From: Pseudogracilibacillus auburnensis
Lineage (GTDB): Bacteria; Bacillota; Bacilli; Bacillales; Amphibacillaceae
DNA: 64,000 nt
NCBI RefSeq assembly: GCF_003201975.1
Contig: NZ_QJJQ01000008.1
Location: forward strand, 124,001-188,000
Direction: 5' to 3'
Part shown: piece after piece, positions 54,350-63,491 of the stretch
Position numbering within the stretch: the first letter of the stretch is position 1
Layout of the letters: every line of letters begins with the position of its first letter
Program-made: the position numbers and the translations under genes
The notes under the pieces: generated by a model
What the model was told of the DNA's origin: nothing
The model's database searches: none
The model's input: only the letters and a program-made list of their open reading frames with translations

Positions 54350-55351
54350 CTAATATTTGATCCTTGGATCTATGTACGTGTAAAGTAAATCAACGATCAA
54401 ATTAATCATAACAAAAATAAATGCGATGACTAAAATTCCCGATTGTATCACTGGATAATCCCTGTAGTTAATTGCATCAAAAATATACCTACCTATCCCT
54501 GGCCAACTAAAGATTGTTTCCGTTAAAATAGCCCCTCCGAGCAACACACCTGTCTGTAAGCCAATGACCGTTAATACCGGAATCATTGCATTTTTTAATG
54601 CATGTTTATAAATAATTAAAAATTGCCCCGAACCTTTTGCTCGTACTGTTCTTATATAGTCAGATTGCATCACTTCTAACATAGTCGATCTTGTCATCCG
54701 GGCAATAATAGCCATTGGAATGGTCCCCAAAGCAATACTAGGTAATACTAAATGTTTTAATGCCGTTACCATTTGAGTAAAGTCCATCTTTATAAACGTA
54801 TCGATCACATAAAAGTACGTAATTGCTTCGATCGGATCACGATTATTTTGCCTACCGTGAGCTGGAAACCAACCTAATTCCTGTGCAAATATCCATTGTT
54901 CCATTAAAGCTAGCCAAAAAACTGGTATGGAAACACCGATAAGTGCAACAAACATAGCTAAAAAATCAAACCATGAATTTTGCTTCCAAGCACTAATAAT
55001 GCCAGCATTCACACCGACAAAAACAGCAAACACCATCGCAAAAAAGGTTAATTCGAATGTTCCAGCGATATACGGCCAAATCTCTTTCACAATCGGAGCT
55101 TTTGATTTCAAAGAGGTTCCTAAATCGCCTTGGAGCAGTCCTTTTATATAAAGAAAATATTGTTTAAAGTATGACTCGTTTAACCCCATACTCTCTTCCA
55201 AACTTTTGATTGCCGCTTCTGTTGCATTTTGTCCTAAAATTGTTTGGGCGGGACTCCCTGGAATTAAATGAACAATAGAAAAAGTAATTAAAGTCATTCC
55301 TAGTAAAACTGGAATTAACATTAATAAGCGACGTATCGTGTACGAAAGCAT
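54350..55351 (-). CDS. Oligopeptide/dipeptide ABC transporter permease (DppB/OppB type)
   Basis: 333-aa permease with MLSYTIRRLLMLIPVLLGMT at the start, the family motif IVHLIPGSPAQTILG, six TM helices, and the coupling loop YIRTVRAKGSGQFLIIYKHA before LKNAMIPVLTVIGLQTGVLL and TETIFSWPGIGRYIFDAI. The ribosome binding site GGGGTG precedes the ATG. It follows the binding protein after a 229-base gap (55352-55580) with no clear terminator, and precedes the second permease by 14 bases. Confidence 0.93.
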   Translation of the reverse strand: MLSYTIRRLLMLIPVLLGMTLITFSIVHLIPGSPAQTILGQNATEAAIKSLEESMGLNESYFKQYFLYIKGLLQGDLGTSLKSKAPIVKEIWPYIAGTFELTFFAMVFAVFVGVNAGIISAWKQNSWFDFLAMFVALIGVSIPVFWLALMEQWIFAQELGWFPAHGRQNNRDPIEAITYFYVIDTFIKMDFTQMVTALKHLVLPSIALGTIPMAIIARMTRSTMLEVMQSDYIRTVRAKGSGQFLIIYKHALKNAMIPVLTVIGLQTGVLLGGAILTETIFSWPGIGRYIFDAINYRDYPVIQSGILVIAFIFVMINLIVDLLYTYIDPRIKY

Positions 55352-55580
55352 TCTTTCACCCCAGTTCTAGTTCTTTACGATTGTCCAATAGGAAAGAAAA
55401 AGTTCAAATTTTTATCAATAATAAAATAGGAACGTTAAAATGCATCTTCTGCAAATTCCACACGTGAAAGGTAGGTAACAGGCCTCTTTCCGATATAAAG
55501 CTTCTTGTCAGAGATTTGTAACGTAAAGAAAGTAGAGGGACAAGTTATCTTACCTCATCCCCTGCTAATACACACTCACC

Positions 55581-57260
55581 CTATTCTAAATCGACTTCTT
55601 CTAATGATTCACTTGTTGATAAGTGAGGTACGTAGTTTTTAACAGTGCTCGACGATGCCATGACTGGCGTTGAATGCACTAGCGGAACCATTGGAACATC
55701 TTCAGCAATAATTGCTTGAGCCTCCTTATACATATCAGCCCTTTTCTCTTGATCGATCTCCACTTTTGCTTCATTCAATAATTGATCCACTTTATCACTT
55801 TGATAGAATTCACGGTTGCTATCTCCAATAAGATCTCCATGTAGTAAACTACTTAAGAAATAATCGGGATCACCATTTGTGCCTGACCAGCCAAGCATAT
55901 AAATTTGGTGTTCTCCTGCTGCCGTCTTTTCTAGATACGGAGCCCACTCTTCACGAACGATATTTACCGTAATCCCAATTTCTGCTAAGTTATTTTGAAT
56001 AATTTCGGCCGTTTTTTCAGGATCTGGCATATAAGGTCTTGCCACTGGCATCGTCCATAAATCAATTTCCAATCCATCTTCATATCCCGCTTCTGCCAAC
56101 ACCTCTTTTGCTTTTTCAACATCATATTGGTACCCTTCTACATCATCGTTATACCCTAAATAACTAGGTGGCAATGGGTTTTTTGCGACGGTTCCATATC
56201 CAGCATATAGTGCATCAACAATTGCCTCACGGTCAATTGCATGACTAATTGCTTGTCTTAATAATTCATTATCTAGTGGCTCATTTTGGACATTAAAACC
56301 GACATAGCCAAAATTATTTTCATCGCGGGCATATAATGTTAAGTCCTCATCTGTTTCCACACCAGCTGCGTCATCAGGATTTAGTCCATCCATAATATCG
56401 ATATCGCCTGAGCGTAGAGCGATTAGTCTTGCCGCATTATCAGGAATAACTTCAAAAATTAGTCGATCTAATTTTGGTAGTCCTTCTTTCCAGTAATCTT
56501 CATTCTTCTCTAAAATGATCGAATCATCTTTCGTCCAGCTAATAAATTTAAACGGTCCAGTCCCGACTGGATTTTCATTTATTTCCGGGCCATATTCTTC
56601 GAGTGCAGCTGGTGAAGTAATCGCAAAATACGTCATTCCCATATTTTGCAAGAAAAACCCTAACGGCGTATTTAAATTAAATTCAACTGTATGATCATCC
56701 ACTACTACTACTTCATCCACGACATGCCCTTCATCTCCTTTATGTCCACCGAACATGGCCGAATACATAAAGTAGACATAGTCATGATCGGCAAATGCAT
56801 ATTCATGCTCTGGGTCGGCAAATCGATCAAAATTTATTTTTACTGCTTCTGCATTAAAATCTGTTCCATCATGGAATTTAACCCCTTCTTGTAGATAAAA
56901 CGTATATTTCAGCCCATCATCTGAAACTTCCCATTCTTTCGCTAAACCAGGTTCCAATTCAAATGAATCAGGTGCAAAATCAATTAATGTTTCTAGCACT
57001 TGTCTTGTAACTCGCGATGACTCCCCATCAGAAGTGCTTCCTGGATCTAAACTTTCAGAATCCCCTCCTCTTGCAAATACTAACGTTTTTTCTCCGCCAC
57101 TATCTTCTGTTGCATCACTTCCGTCATCTGTTTCGGTTGTATCAGCATCTCCCTCTGCCTCTGACGGTTCATCCTCTCCCCCACCACATGCACTTAAAAC
57201 GAGCATAAGTAGGAACATAAGCATTAATAAGAGTGACCATTTAGACCTTTTACTCCTCAC
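55581..57260 (-). CDS. Peptide ABC transporter substrate-binding lipoprotein (SBP family 5)
   Basis: 559 aa. Lipobox LSAC with Cys at residue 25, then an acidic linker (EPSEAEGDADTTETDDGSDA). The family 5 fold begins TLVFARGGDSESLDPGS, with LAKEWEVSDDGLKYTFYLQE and GVKFHDGTDFNAEAV in the first lobe, NPVGTGPFKFISW, RQAISHAIDREAIVDALYAG, and a C-terminal MVPLVHSTPVM. GTG start with GGGGG about ten bases ahead. It acts at the cell surface, delivering di- or oligopeptides to the two permeases. In the same operon as two ATPases and two permeases, all on the minus strand. The peptide length bound is not decidable. Confidence 0.93.
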   Translation of the reverse strand: MRSKRSKWSLLLMLMFLLMLVLSACGGGEDEPSEAEGDADTTETDDGSDATEDSGGEKTLVFARGGDSESLDPGSTSDGESSRVTRQVLETLIDFAPDSFELEPGLAKEWEVSDDGLKYTFYLQEGVKFHDGTDFNAEAVKINFDRFADPEHEYAFADHDYVYFMYSAMFGGHKGDEGHVVDEVVVVDDHTVEFNLNTPLGFFLQNMGMTYFAITSPAALEEYGPEINENPVGTGPFKFISWTKDDSIILEKNEDYWKEGLPKLDRLIFEVIPDNAARLIALRSGDIDIMDGLNPDDAAGVETDEDLTLYARDENNFGYVGFNVQNEPLDNELLRQAISHAIDREAIVDALYAGYGTVAKNPLPPSYLGYNDDVEGYQYDVEKAKEVLAEAGYEDGLEIDLWTMPVARPYMPDPEKTAEIIQNNLAEIGITVNIVREEWAPYLEKTAAGEHQIYMLGWSGTNGDPDYFLSSLLHGDLIGDSNREFYQSDKVDQLLNEAKVEIDQEKRADMYKEAQAIIAEDVPMVPLVHSTPVMASSSTVKNYVPHLSTSESLEEVDLE

Positions 57261-57342
57261 CTGAACTTACCCCCCATTTTGATTTTTTGCGATTGTTATA
57301 GTGGTTATATATCAATCGCATATAAGATAAATCATTTGTTAC

Positions 57343-58311
57343 TTAATCATAAAGATGACAGGCAACAAAATGATGATCTTCTGCTTCAAGAAAATCTGGC
57401 TTTATTTGTTTACAAATATCCATCGCTTTAGGACATCTCGTATGAAACACACACCCACTAGGCGGACTTGCCGGATTTGGTACATCACCTTGTAATATAA
57501 TTCTGTCTTTTTTTACATCCGGATCCAAGGAAGGTACAGCGGATAACAATGCTTGAGTGTATGGATGTTTCGGTTTTTCATACAGTGTATCTTTATTTGT
57601 TAGCTCTACCATATTTCCTAAATACATCACACCAACACGATCACTAATATGTTTAACAACACTTAAATCGTGAGCAATAAAGATGTATGTTAAATTAAAC
57701 TCGTCCCGTAATCTACTCATTAAATTTAAAATTTGTGATTGTACAGAAACATCGAGCGCTGAAACAGGTTCATCACAAATGATGAGTTTCGGATTGTTAG
57801 CAAGTGCACGTGCTATTCCAATCCGTTGTCTTTGTCCACCGCTAAATTGGTGTGGATAACGTGATGCATGATATGCGCTTAATCCGACAACTTCAAGCAA
57901 TTCATGTACCCGTTCTTTTCTTTTTTCAGCAGAAAGTTCACTGTGAATTAAAAGTGGTTCAGAAATTATCTTCTCAACTGTATGTCGAGGATTTAACGAT
58001 GCATATGGATCTTGGAAAATAATTTGCATATCCCTTCTTAATTTTCGCATCTCTTCATCGCTAATATCGGTAATATCATGATCTTCAAATGTAATTTTTC
58101 CGGCAGTTGGTTCGATCAATCTTAAGATCGCTTTTCCAGTCGTCGATTTTCCACAACCAGATTCACCAACAATTCCTAATATCTCACCTTCCATGACTGT
58201 AAAAGAAAGGTCGTTTACCGCTTGGACTGAACCAATTTTACGACTGAACACTCCACCCGTAATAGTAAAGTGTTTCTTTAAACCGCTAACTTCCAATAGT
58301 GGCTTTGCCAT
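57343..58311 (-). CDS. Oligopeptide/dipeptide ABC transporter ATP-binding protein (DppF/OppF type)
   Basis: 322-aa ATPase. LLEVSGLKKHFTITGGVFSR opens it, Walker A is GESGCGKSTTG, the signature is FSGGQRQRIGIARAL, Walker B is LIICDEPVSALDV, and the peptide-ATPase C-terminal domain has PASPPSGCVFHTRCPKAMDI with its iron-sulfur-type Cys. The ATG at 58311 has AAGGGG upstream within dppD; a longer in-frame reading overlapping that gene to 58437 is not supported. The start overlaps the end of the DppD-type gene by 26 bases, so the ATPase pair is translationally linked. Followed by the binding protein after 82 bases. Confidence 0.93.
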   Translation of the reverse strand: MAKPLLEVSGLKKHFTITGGVFSRKIGSVQAVNDLSFTVMEGEILGIVGESGCGKSTTGKAILRLIEPTAGKITFEDHDITDISDEEMRKLRRDMQIIFQDPYASLNPRHTVEKIISEPLLIHSELSAEKRKERVHELLEVVGLSAYHASRYPHQFSGGQRQRIGIARALANNPKLIICDEPVSALDVSVQSQILNLMSRLRDEFNLTYIFIAHDLSVVKHISDRVGVMYLGNMVELTNKDTLYEKPKHPYTQALLSAVPSLDPDVKKDRIILQGDVPNPASPPSGCVFHTRCPKAMDICKQIKPDFLEAEDHHFVACHLYD

Positions 58312-59302
58312 TTTTAAACGCATCCCCTTCAAGTTGATCGTGTAAAAAACATCTGCTTCGTCGTTCATTTTGAAAAGAGTATAAGGAAGGGTTTTGTTCA
58401 AAGCATTTCTTAAATGCAAACTCACATCTTGGAGCAAAACGACAGCCTACTCTTCCCATTTTTGGTCGTGGGACTGTACCTGATATAGAATAAAGCGCTT
58501 GATTTTTTTCATCTAATTTTGGTAAGGAACGTATTAAGCCTTTTGTATAAGGATGTTGTGGGTCTTTTAACACGTCTCTCACTGTCCCTTGCTCAACTAC
58601 CTGTCCAGCATACATAACGATGACACGATCACACATTTCCGCTACGACACCTAGATCATGTGTAATTAATAATATGGCAGTATTTTTCTCTTCATTTAAT
58701 TTTTGCATCAATTCCAATATTTGCGCTTGAATGGTTACATCTAGTGCAGTTGTTGGTTCATCAGCAATCAGTAACTCTGGCTCACATGACATCGCCATTG
58801 CAATCATCACCCTTTGTCTCATTCCCCCAGATAATTGATGAGGATATTCTGCCATTACTTCTTCAGCTCTTGGGAGACCAACTATCTTTAATAGTTCAAT
58901 AGATTTTTGATGGGCTAGTTTTTTGCTTATCTTTTTGTGAATTCTAATTGCTTCTCTTAATTGGTTTCCAATCGTAAAAAGAGGGTTAAGCGATGTCATT
59001 GGTTCTTGAAAAATCATGGCAATTTCATTCCCACGTATTTCTTTCATTCGTTTATTTTTAACTTTTACTAAGTTTTCTTTTTTGAAGTAGATGTCACCGC
59101 TTACAATTTTTCCAGGTGGGTCAGGAACTAATTGCATAATGGATAAGGAAGTAACACTTTTACCACAACCAGACTCTCCGACGATACCAACTACTTCTCC
59201 TTTATTTACATGTAAACTTACTCCATCAACAGCAGGAATCTCGCCTTCATCTGTAAAAAAGTGTGTATGAAGCTCTTTTATATTTAGTATCATTTCTGAC
59301 AT
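58286..59302 (-). CDS. Oligopeptide/dipeptide ABC transporter ATP-binding protein (DppD/OppD type)
   Basis: 338-aa ATPase, first gene of the operon. ILNIKELHTHFFTDEGEIPA opens it, Walker A is GESGCGKSVTS, Walker B and signature are LSGGMRQRVMIAMAM and LLIADEPTTALDVT, and the C-terminal domain ends with GCRFAPRCEFAFKKCFEQNP. The final 20 residues (EGDAFKNGKATIGS) run over the start of the next gene. The 290 bases upstream (59303-59590) are AT-rich with no clear regulatory site. Confidence 0.93.
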   Translation of the reverse strand: MSEMILNIKELHTHFFTDEGEIPAVDGVSLHVNKGEVVGIVGESGCGKSVTSLSIMQLVPDPPGKIVSGDIYFKKENLVKVKNKRMKEIRGNEIAMIFQEPMTSLNPLFTIGNQLREAIRIHKKISKKLAHQKSIELLKIVGLPRAEEVMAEYPHQLSGGMRQRVMIAMAMSCEPELLIADEPTTALDVTIQAQILELMQKLNEEKNTAILLITHDLGVVAEMCDRVIVMYAGQVVEQGTVRDVLKDPQHPYTKGLIRSLPKLDEKNQALYSISGTVPRPKMGRVGCRFAPRCEFAFKKCFEQNPSLYSFQNERRSRCFLHDQLEGDAFKNGKATIGS

Positions 59303-59760
59303 TCACAATCCCCCAATCCATTCTCTATAACTATGCCTTTTACTTGCTTCGTAAAATAATGGAAACACGTCATAATAAATACATATATGGTTAAAAAAGC
59401 TTACGTTAACAATAAGTCGATAAAGTCCATTTGTCAAGATTAATATGAACAATCTTTTAAAGATTACCTATATTCAGACATTTATCGACATGATTCGCTA
59501 AGAAAAGTGTTCTTATTTCGATCACTAAAAATACCTACTCGTTAAAAATTAGCATTCTATTCCTCCAGTTCCATTCTATACGACTATTTAGTTACTCAAC
59601 TTTCGCACCAAGAAAACGAGTTCAAACAGTGCTTGGTTAAGCTTGGCGTGCTTCTAATAATATCCTTGACAACCTTAGTATAATAAACTGTTTTCTAAAA
59701 GATGGGACTGCGAATCCTTTTCCTACCAATAAGAGTTATTTTATAAAGGATAACTGTGTA

Positions 59761-60400
59761 TTTTTCGCTGGAACTGCGCATTCATGTTTGGAACCCTGCA
59801 TTTTTCGTTGAAACTGCGCATTCCTGATTTGAACCCTGCATTTTTCGTTGAAACTGCGCATTCCTGGTTTGAACCCTGCATTTTTCGCTGGAACTGTACA
59901 TTCTTGGTTTGAACCCCGCATTTTTCGCTGGAACTGTTCATTCTTGGTTTGAACCCCGCATTTTTCACTGGAACTGTGCATTCTTGGTTTGAACCCCGCA
60001 TTTTTCGCTGGAACTGAGCATTCTTGGTTTGAACCCCGCATTTTTCACTGGAACTGCACATTCTTGGTTTGAACCCCGCATTTTTCGCTGGAACTGAGCA
60101 TTCTTGGTTTGAACCCCGCATTTTTCACTGGAACTGCGCATTCCTGGTTTGAACCCTGCATTTTTCGCTGGAACTGTACATTCTTGGTTTGAACCCCGCA
60201 TTTTTCGCTGGAACTGAGCATTCTTGGTTTGAACTGTGCATTTTTCACTGGAACTGTGCATTCTTGGTTTGAACCCCGCATTTTTCGCTGGAACTGAGCA
60301 TTCCGGTTTTGAACCCTGCATTTTTCGTTGAAACTGCGCATTCCTGGTTTGAACCCTGCATTTTTCGCTAGAACTGCCCATTCTTGGTTTGAACCCCGCT
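59761..60400. repeat. Tandem array, 16 x 40 bp, built of two 20-bp half-units
   Basis: Sixteen units of exactly 40 bp with no insertions or deletions. The consensus half-units are TTTTTCGCTGGAACTGCGCA and TTCTTGGTTTGAACCCCGCA; the shared frame TT...GAAC...GCA shows that they are diverged duplicates. Variation is by substitution only (CGCTG/CACTG/CGTTG; TGCGCA/TGTGCA/TGAGCA/TGTACA). Since 40 is not a multiple of 3, the minus strand is open in all frames and gives 100-138 codon spurious ORFs with a 40-residue period. Flanks resemble half-units fading out (CCGCTTTTTGCTTCTGACAT). Not CRISPR: no unique spacers. Confidence 0.95.
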
Positions 60401-60419
60401 TTTTGCTTCTGACATTCCT

Positions 60420-60720
60420 TAGCGAAGGATAAAAGCGAGAACGGAGACCCCGAAACGAGTGAGGCGGGTTAAGGTCGCAACGTCCTTCGCAACACCGGCA
60501 CTAGCACGTCCTGGGAATGTGCATTCCCTCGTCCCATCGAAGACATTGCGACTGCGATTACTCGTCGCAATAAACATTGTGCGTCAGAGGCTTAGCAGCC
60601 GCCCATGGAAAAGAAGACACTGTGAAAGTGACCAAAGGGAGCTTGAACAGATGTCACCCTTATGCCTGTAGTGAAAACGGCTGTCTGTAGCGGAAATCAA
60701 CGTTGCTGTGACTAGGTTTG
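60420..60720. repeat. GC-rich repeat module
   Basis: Contains GAGACCCCGAAACGAGTGAG, GGCGGGTTAAGGTCGCAACG, GCACTAGCACGTCCTGG, ATTACTCGTCGCAATAAACA, GTGCGTCAGAGGCTTAGCAG and CTGTAGCGGAAATCAACGTT, each with a counterpart at 12780-12945. A 70-codon plus-strand frame (60459-60671) is repeat sequence. Confidence 0.7.
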
Positions 60721-60878
60721 TAGAGAATATATTAAATTAGTTACTGCGTAGCTTATTTCAAATGCGTGATAAGAGCAAATAAACGTAACAAAAAGAGCGG
60801 GAGTTTAGGTGTAAATAGACTGCTTTCCAGCAAATAATTAATCCAAAGTCAATTTGATCACTGTATCTACATCCAACT

Positions 60879-61703
60879 TCATTCTATGAAGGCCTTTTTG
60901 TCCATTTTACTTTGCAACGGTGAGCGCTTTACAACTGGTAAACTTTTTTTCAGAGAAAATGAATTATTTTTTTGTCTATACTGTTTTGGGGTCATGCCAT
61001 TAAATCGTTTAAACAAGGTAGTGTAATAACTTTGATTACAAAAGTTGAATAATAAAGCAATATCTAATACGGATGAATCGGTATATTTTAAAAAATAGAT
61101 CGATTCATCAATTTTCTTTCGATTAATATATTCTTTAAGAGGAATGCCGACAATCTCGTGAAATAAGGCAGATAAATAATTTGGGCTTACATTTGTTTCC
61201 AATGCTATTTCTTTCAATGAGAGTGGATGCAAAATATGGACATGAATATAATGAATTGCTTGATCAATGATATCATTTTGATAAGGATTTTTTTGATAAT
61301 CACGAATCGCTTTTATAAAATATTGGATCATTTCATACTCAATATTTGCTAATTGTTTTTCGTCATTGGCCCCATCTATTTTTCGAATAAAAACATCGCT
61401 TAAATTAAATGCATATTCAGGTGTTACTCCGGCTTCAATCGTTGCTCTAGCGAAGAGTGTGCATGAGCAGATAAGTGAATTTTGCAAAGAACGGAATGGG
61501 GATCTGGATAAACGTGCTTTTTCTAATTTATTAATTTTTTGTAACACGATTTCAGCTTGCAGTTCATCTGCTTGTGATATCCAGTATAATAACTCTTTTT
61601 CCAACGTATAGGATGGATGTGAAAAGAAAGATTCCTCATTTTCTTTCCGCGCTCCCAAAAACTGTTGAATGACATTACGTTCAATATTAGGAGATCTTTT
61701 CAT
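60879..61703 (-). CDS. AraC-family transcriptional regulator
   Basis: 274 aa. Residues about 1-170 are a helical sensor-like region (VIQQFLGARKENEESFFSHP, LFARATIEAGVTPEYAFNLS) of the kind found in many Bacillaceae sugar-operon regulators, without a clear cupin. The C-terminal AraC DNA-binding domain has IALETNVSPNYLSALFHEIV, VLDIALLFNFCNQSYYTTLF and KRFNGMTPKQYR. The ATG at 61703 has GAGGGG eight bases ahead. It is divergent from the sugar-binding protein gene 115 bases away, which it probably controls. The last 15 codons (QSKMDKKAFIE at the end) lie inside the right end of repeat element copy 3, so the original C-terminus may have been replaced. Confidence 0.9.
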   Translation of the reverse strand: MKRSPNIERNVIQQFLGARKENEESFFSHPSYTLEKELLYWISQADELQAEIVLQKINKLEKARLSRSPFRSLQNSLICSCTLFARATIEAGVTPEYAFNLSDVFIRKIDGANDEKQLANIEYEMIQYFIKAIRDYQKNPYQNDIIDQAIHYIHVHILHPLSLKEIALETNVSPNYLSALFHEIVGIPLKEYINRKKIDESIYFLKYTDSSVLDIALLFNFCNQSYYTTLFKRFNGMTPKQYRQKNNSFSLKKSLPVVKRSPLQSKMDKKAFIE

Positions 61704-61818
61704 CCATCTTTCCCCTCTCAAAGATCGTAAATTTATAGTAAAAATAGTAATTATTTAATATAACTTTATAACGAAAGCACTTACAATACAAACAAAAGAT
61801 AAAAGGGAGGGCAACATA

Positions 61819-63111
61819 ATGAAGTTTTATCGAGCGATATTTTCGATTATTTTATTATTATCCATGATGATGATTGTTGCATGTTCACAAGGGGAAGATG
61901 ATGCGACAGATGGTACAAATGAAAGCACAGATGCAGAAACAGAAACATCAGATGAAAAAGAAGCGGATTCGGGTGATTCCATCGTCCTAAAAGTAGCGAT
62001 TCAAAACGATGATACCCCTGGGACTCAAGCATTGATTGATGCATTCAATGAAAGCCAAGACAAGTATACGGTAGAATGGGATGCATTAACGAATGACTCA
62101 GCCCAAATGCATGACCAACTACTAAACTCATTAACTAGTGGATCCAGTGAATATGATGTCATTTCCATGGACGTTGTATGGGCTGGTGAGTTTGCTGGAG
62201 CTGGATTTTTAGAACCGATTGACGTATTTATGAAGGATGCCGGATTAAGTAAAGATCAGTTTAACGCTGGTTCGATGGATTCTGGCAACTATACTGGTAA
62301 GCAATATACGTTACCACTTTTTCCAGACCTTGGATTACTTTATTATCGTACTGATATTGTAAGCGATGAAGATGCCGCAAAGCTTGAAAATGGTGACTAC
62401 ACATATGAGGATTTATATGATATGGCTGAAAACTATGTGGGAGAAGATGGTACTGAATATGGATTTTTATATCAATCAAAACAGTATGAAGGTTTAACCG
62501 TTAATGTGACCGAATTTACAAAAAGCTACACGGAAATTGAAAAAGGATTAGAAATGATGCATACATTCACGGAAGCGTCATTTAGTCCGAAAGATTTACT
62601 TAATTTCACAGAGGCGGAAACCCATACAAATTTTGAACAAGGAAACGCTGTTTTCGCTCGAAACTGGCCTTACCAGTTCGGTCGGATCCAAGCAGAAGAG
62701 GATGGAGTAGAAGTATCAGTTGATCAAGTTGGCATCGCTCCATTACCGAACGGTGGCTCTGTAGGCGGCTGGTTGCTCGGTATTAATAAACATTCTGAAC
62801 ATGTTGAAGGTGCTTGGGAGTTCATTTCCTTTGCAGCTGGAGAAGAAGGACAAAAAGTAATGTCTACAGAAGGCGGCTATATCCCTGGATTTAATGCCTT
62901 ATTAGAAGATGACGAAGTGCTCTCTTCCAATGAATTACTTTCCTTTCCAGGATTCCAAGTTGCACTGCAAGAAACGATTGCACGCCCTGTTTCACCTGAG
63001 TATAATAAAGTATCCGATTTGATTCAAATTGATGCACATAAATATTTAAGTTCTGGTGAGGATCTTGAAGAAATTAGCACATCAATTGAAGAAGTAACGA
63101 AGGTCGAGTAA
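61819..63111 (+). CDS. Sugar ABC transporter substrate-binding lipoprotein (SBP family 1)
   Basis: 430 aa. Lipobox IVAC with Cys at residue 22, then an acidic linker (TNESTDAETETSDEKEADSG). The family 1 fold starts VLKVAIQNDDTPGTQALIDA, with YDVISMDVVWAGEFAGAGFL, YTLPLFPDLGLLYYRTDIV, AVFARNWPYQF and GGWLLGINKHSEHVEGAWEF. The pattern is that of trehalose/maltodextrin binders (TreS, GacH, LpqY-like), but the sugar is not decidable. GGGAGGG precedes the ATG. The upstream CGAAAGCACTTACA (61772-61785) is a weak candidate CcpA cre site. A terminator after the gene probably lowers expression of the permease downstream. Confidence 0.92.
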   Translation: MKFYRAIFSIILLLSMMMIVACSQGEDDATDGTNESTDAETETSDEKEADSGDSIVLKVAIQNDDTPGTQALIDAFNESQDKYTVEWDALTNDSAQMHDQLLNSLTSGSSEYDVISMDVVWAGEFAGAGFLEPIDVFMKDAGLSKDQFNAGSMDSGNYTGKQYTLPLFPDLGLLYYRTDIVSDEDAAKLENGDYTYEDLYDMAENYVGEDGTEYGFLYQSKQYEGLTVNVTEFTKSYTEIEKGLEMMHTFTEASFSPKDLLNFTEAETHTNFEQGNAVFARNWPYQFGRIQAEEDGVEVSVDQVGIAPLPNGGSVGGWLLGINKHSEHVEGAWEFISFAAGEEGQKVMSTEGGYIPGFNALLEDDEVLSSNELLSFPGFQVALQETIARPVSPEYNKVSDLIQIDAHKYLSSGEDLEEISTSIEEVTKVE

Positions 63112-63125
63112 CTTGAGTCAAGCAT

Positions 63126-63171
63126 AACGAAACTTCTTATGATAAGTCCTCATAGGGAGTTTCGTTTTACA
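63126..63171 (+). terminator. Intra-operon terminator after the sugar-binding protein gene
   Basis: AACGAAACT (63126-63134) pairs with AGTTTCGTT (63158-63166), then TTAC. Partial termination here would give more binding protein than permease, a common arrangement in sugar ABC operons. Confidence 0.6.
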
Positions 63172-63289
63172 CACAAGTGCAAGCTGTCACTACCACAAGG
63201 TAAGGGGATGTTTAGAAAACACACCGATCGCTTGGCAAGCCTACAGGTGGTAACTAGGTGATGTTGCATTTATGTAATTATTTACATAA

Positions 63290-63440
63290 GTCTTTAATGG
63301 TGAGAACGAAAGTTGCACTTACGACGCACAGGACGTGCTAGTACTGCCCACCCGCAACAAATATTTTTGATTGGACGAGTGAGCCCAGTCCTAGTCCTGA
63401 GAGGTCGCACTTTTAGCCAGTGAGCAGAAATACATTCCCC
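63290..63440. repeat. GC-rich repeat module between binding protein and permease genes
   Basis: CGACGCACAGGACGTGCTAG is the inverse of a word at 12865-12890 and relates to 60500-60530. TTGATTGGACGAGTGAGCCCAG and TTTTAGCCAGTGAGCAGAAA resemble 27860-28010. The module splits an apparent operon. The rest of 63172-63290 shows nothing clear. Confidence 0.55.
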
Positions 63441-63491
63441 TTTTCTTTATTATTTTGGTCTTGTGCAAAACCCATCAAGAGGTGATGAAAA

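Larger units (their letters stand above)
59593..60915. repeat. Composite ACTTTCGCA-ended element, copy 3, with the tandem array inside
   Basis: Left end CTCAACTTTCGCACCAAGAA, GTTCAAACAGTGCTTGGTTA and ATCCTTGACAACCTTAGTAT (59597-59690) and right end ATTAATCCAAAGTCAATTTG, CACTGTATCTACATCCAACT and TTTTGTCCATTTTACTTTGC (60838-60916) match the termini of the copy at 52853-53410. Between them lie the 16-unit tandem array (59761-60400) and a GC-rich module (60420-60720). About 1.3 kb in all. The right end overlaps the 3-prime end of the AraC-family gene. Confidence 0.75.

Noticed and set aside
59736-60381. Four overlapping minus-strand ORFs of 98-138 codons with SSEKCGVQTKNAQFQ-like repeats
   Set aside because: They arise because the 40-bp tandem unit is stop-free in all minus-strand frames. 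No ribosome binding site, frames interchangeable, no known domain.
59761-60400. CRISPR array
   Set aside because: There are no unique spacers between repeats; the whole period is repeated, and no cas genes are near.
60459-60671. 70-codon plus-strand ORF
   Set aside because: It lies wholly within the GC-rich repeat module shared with 12780-12945.
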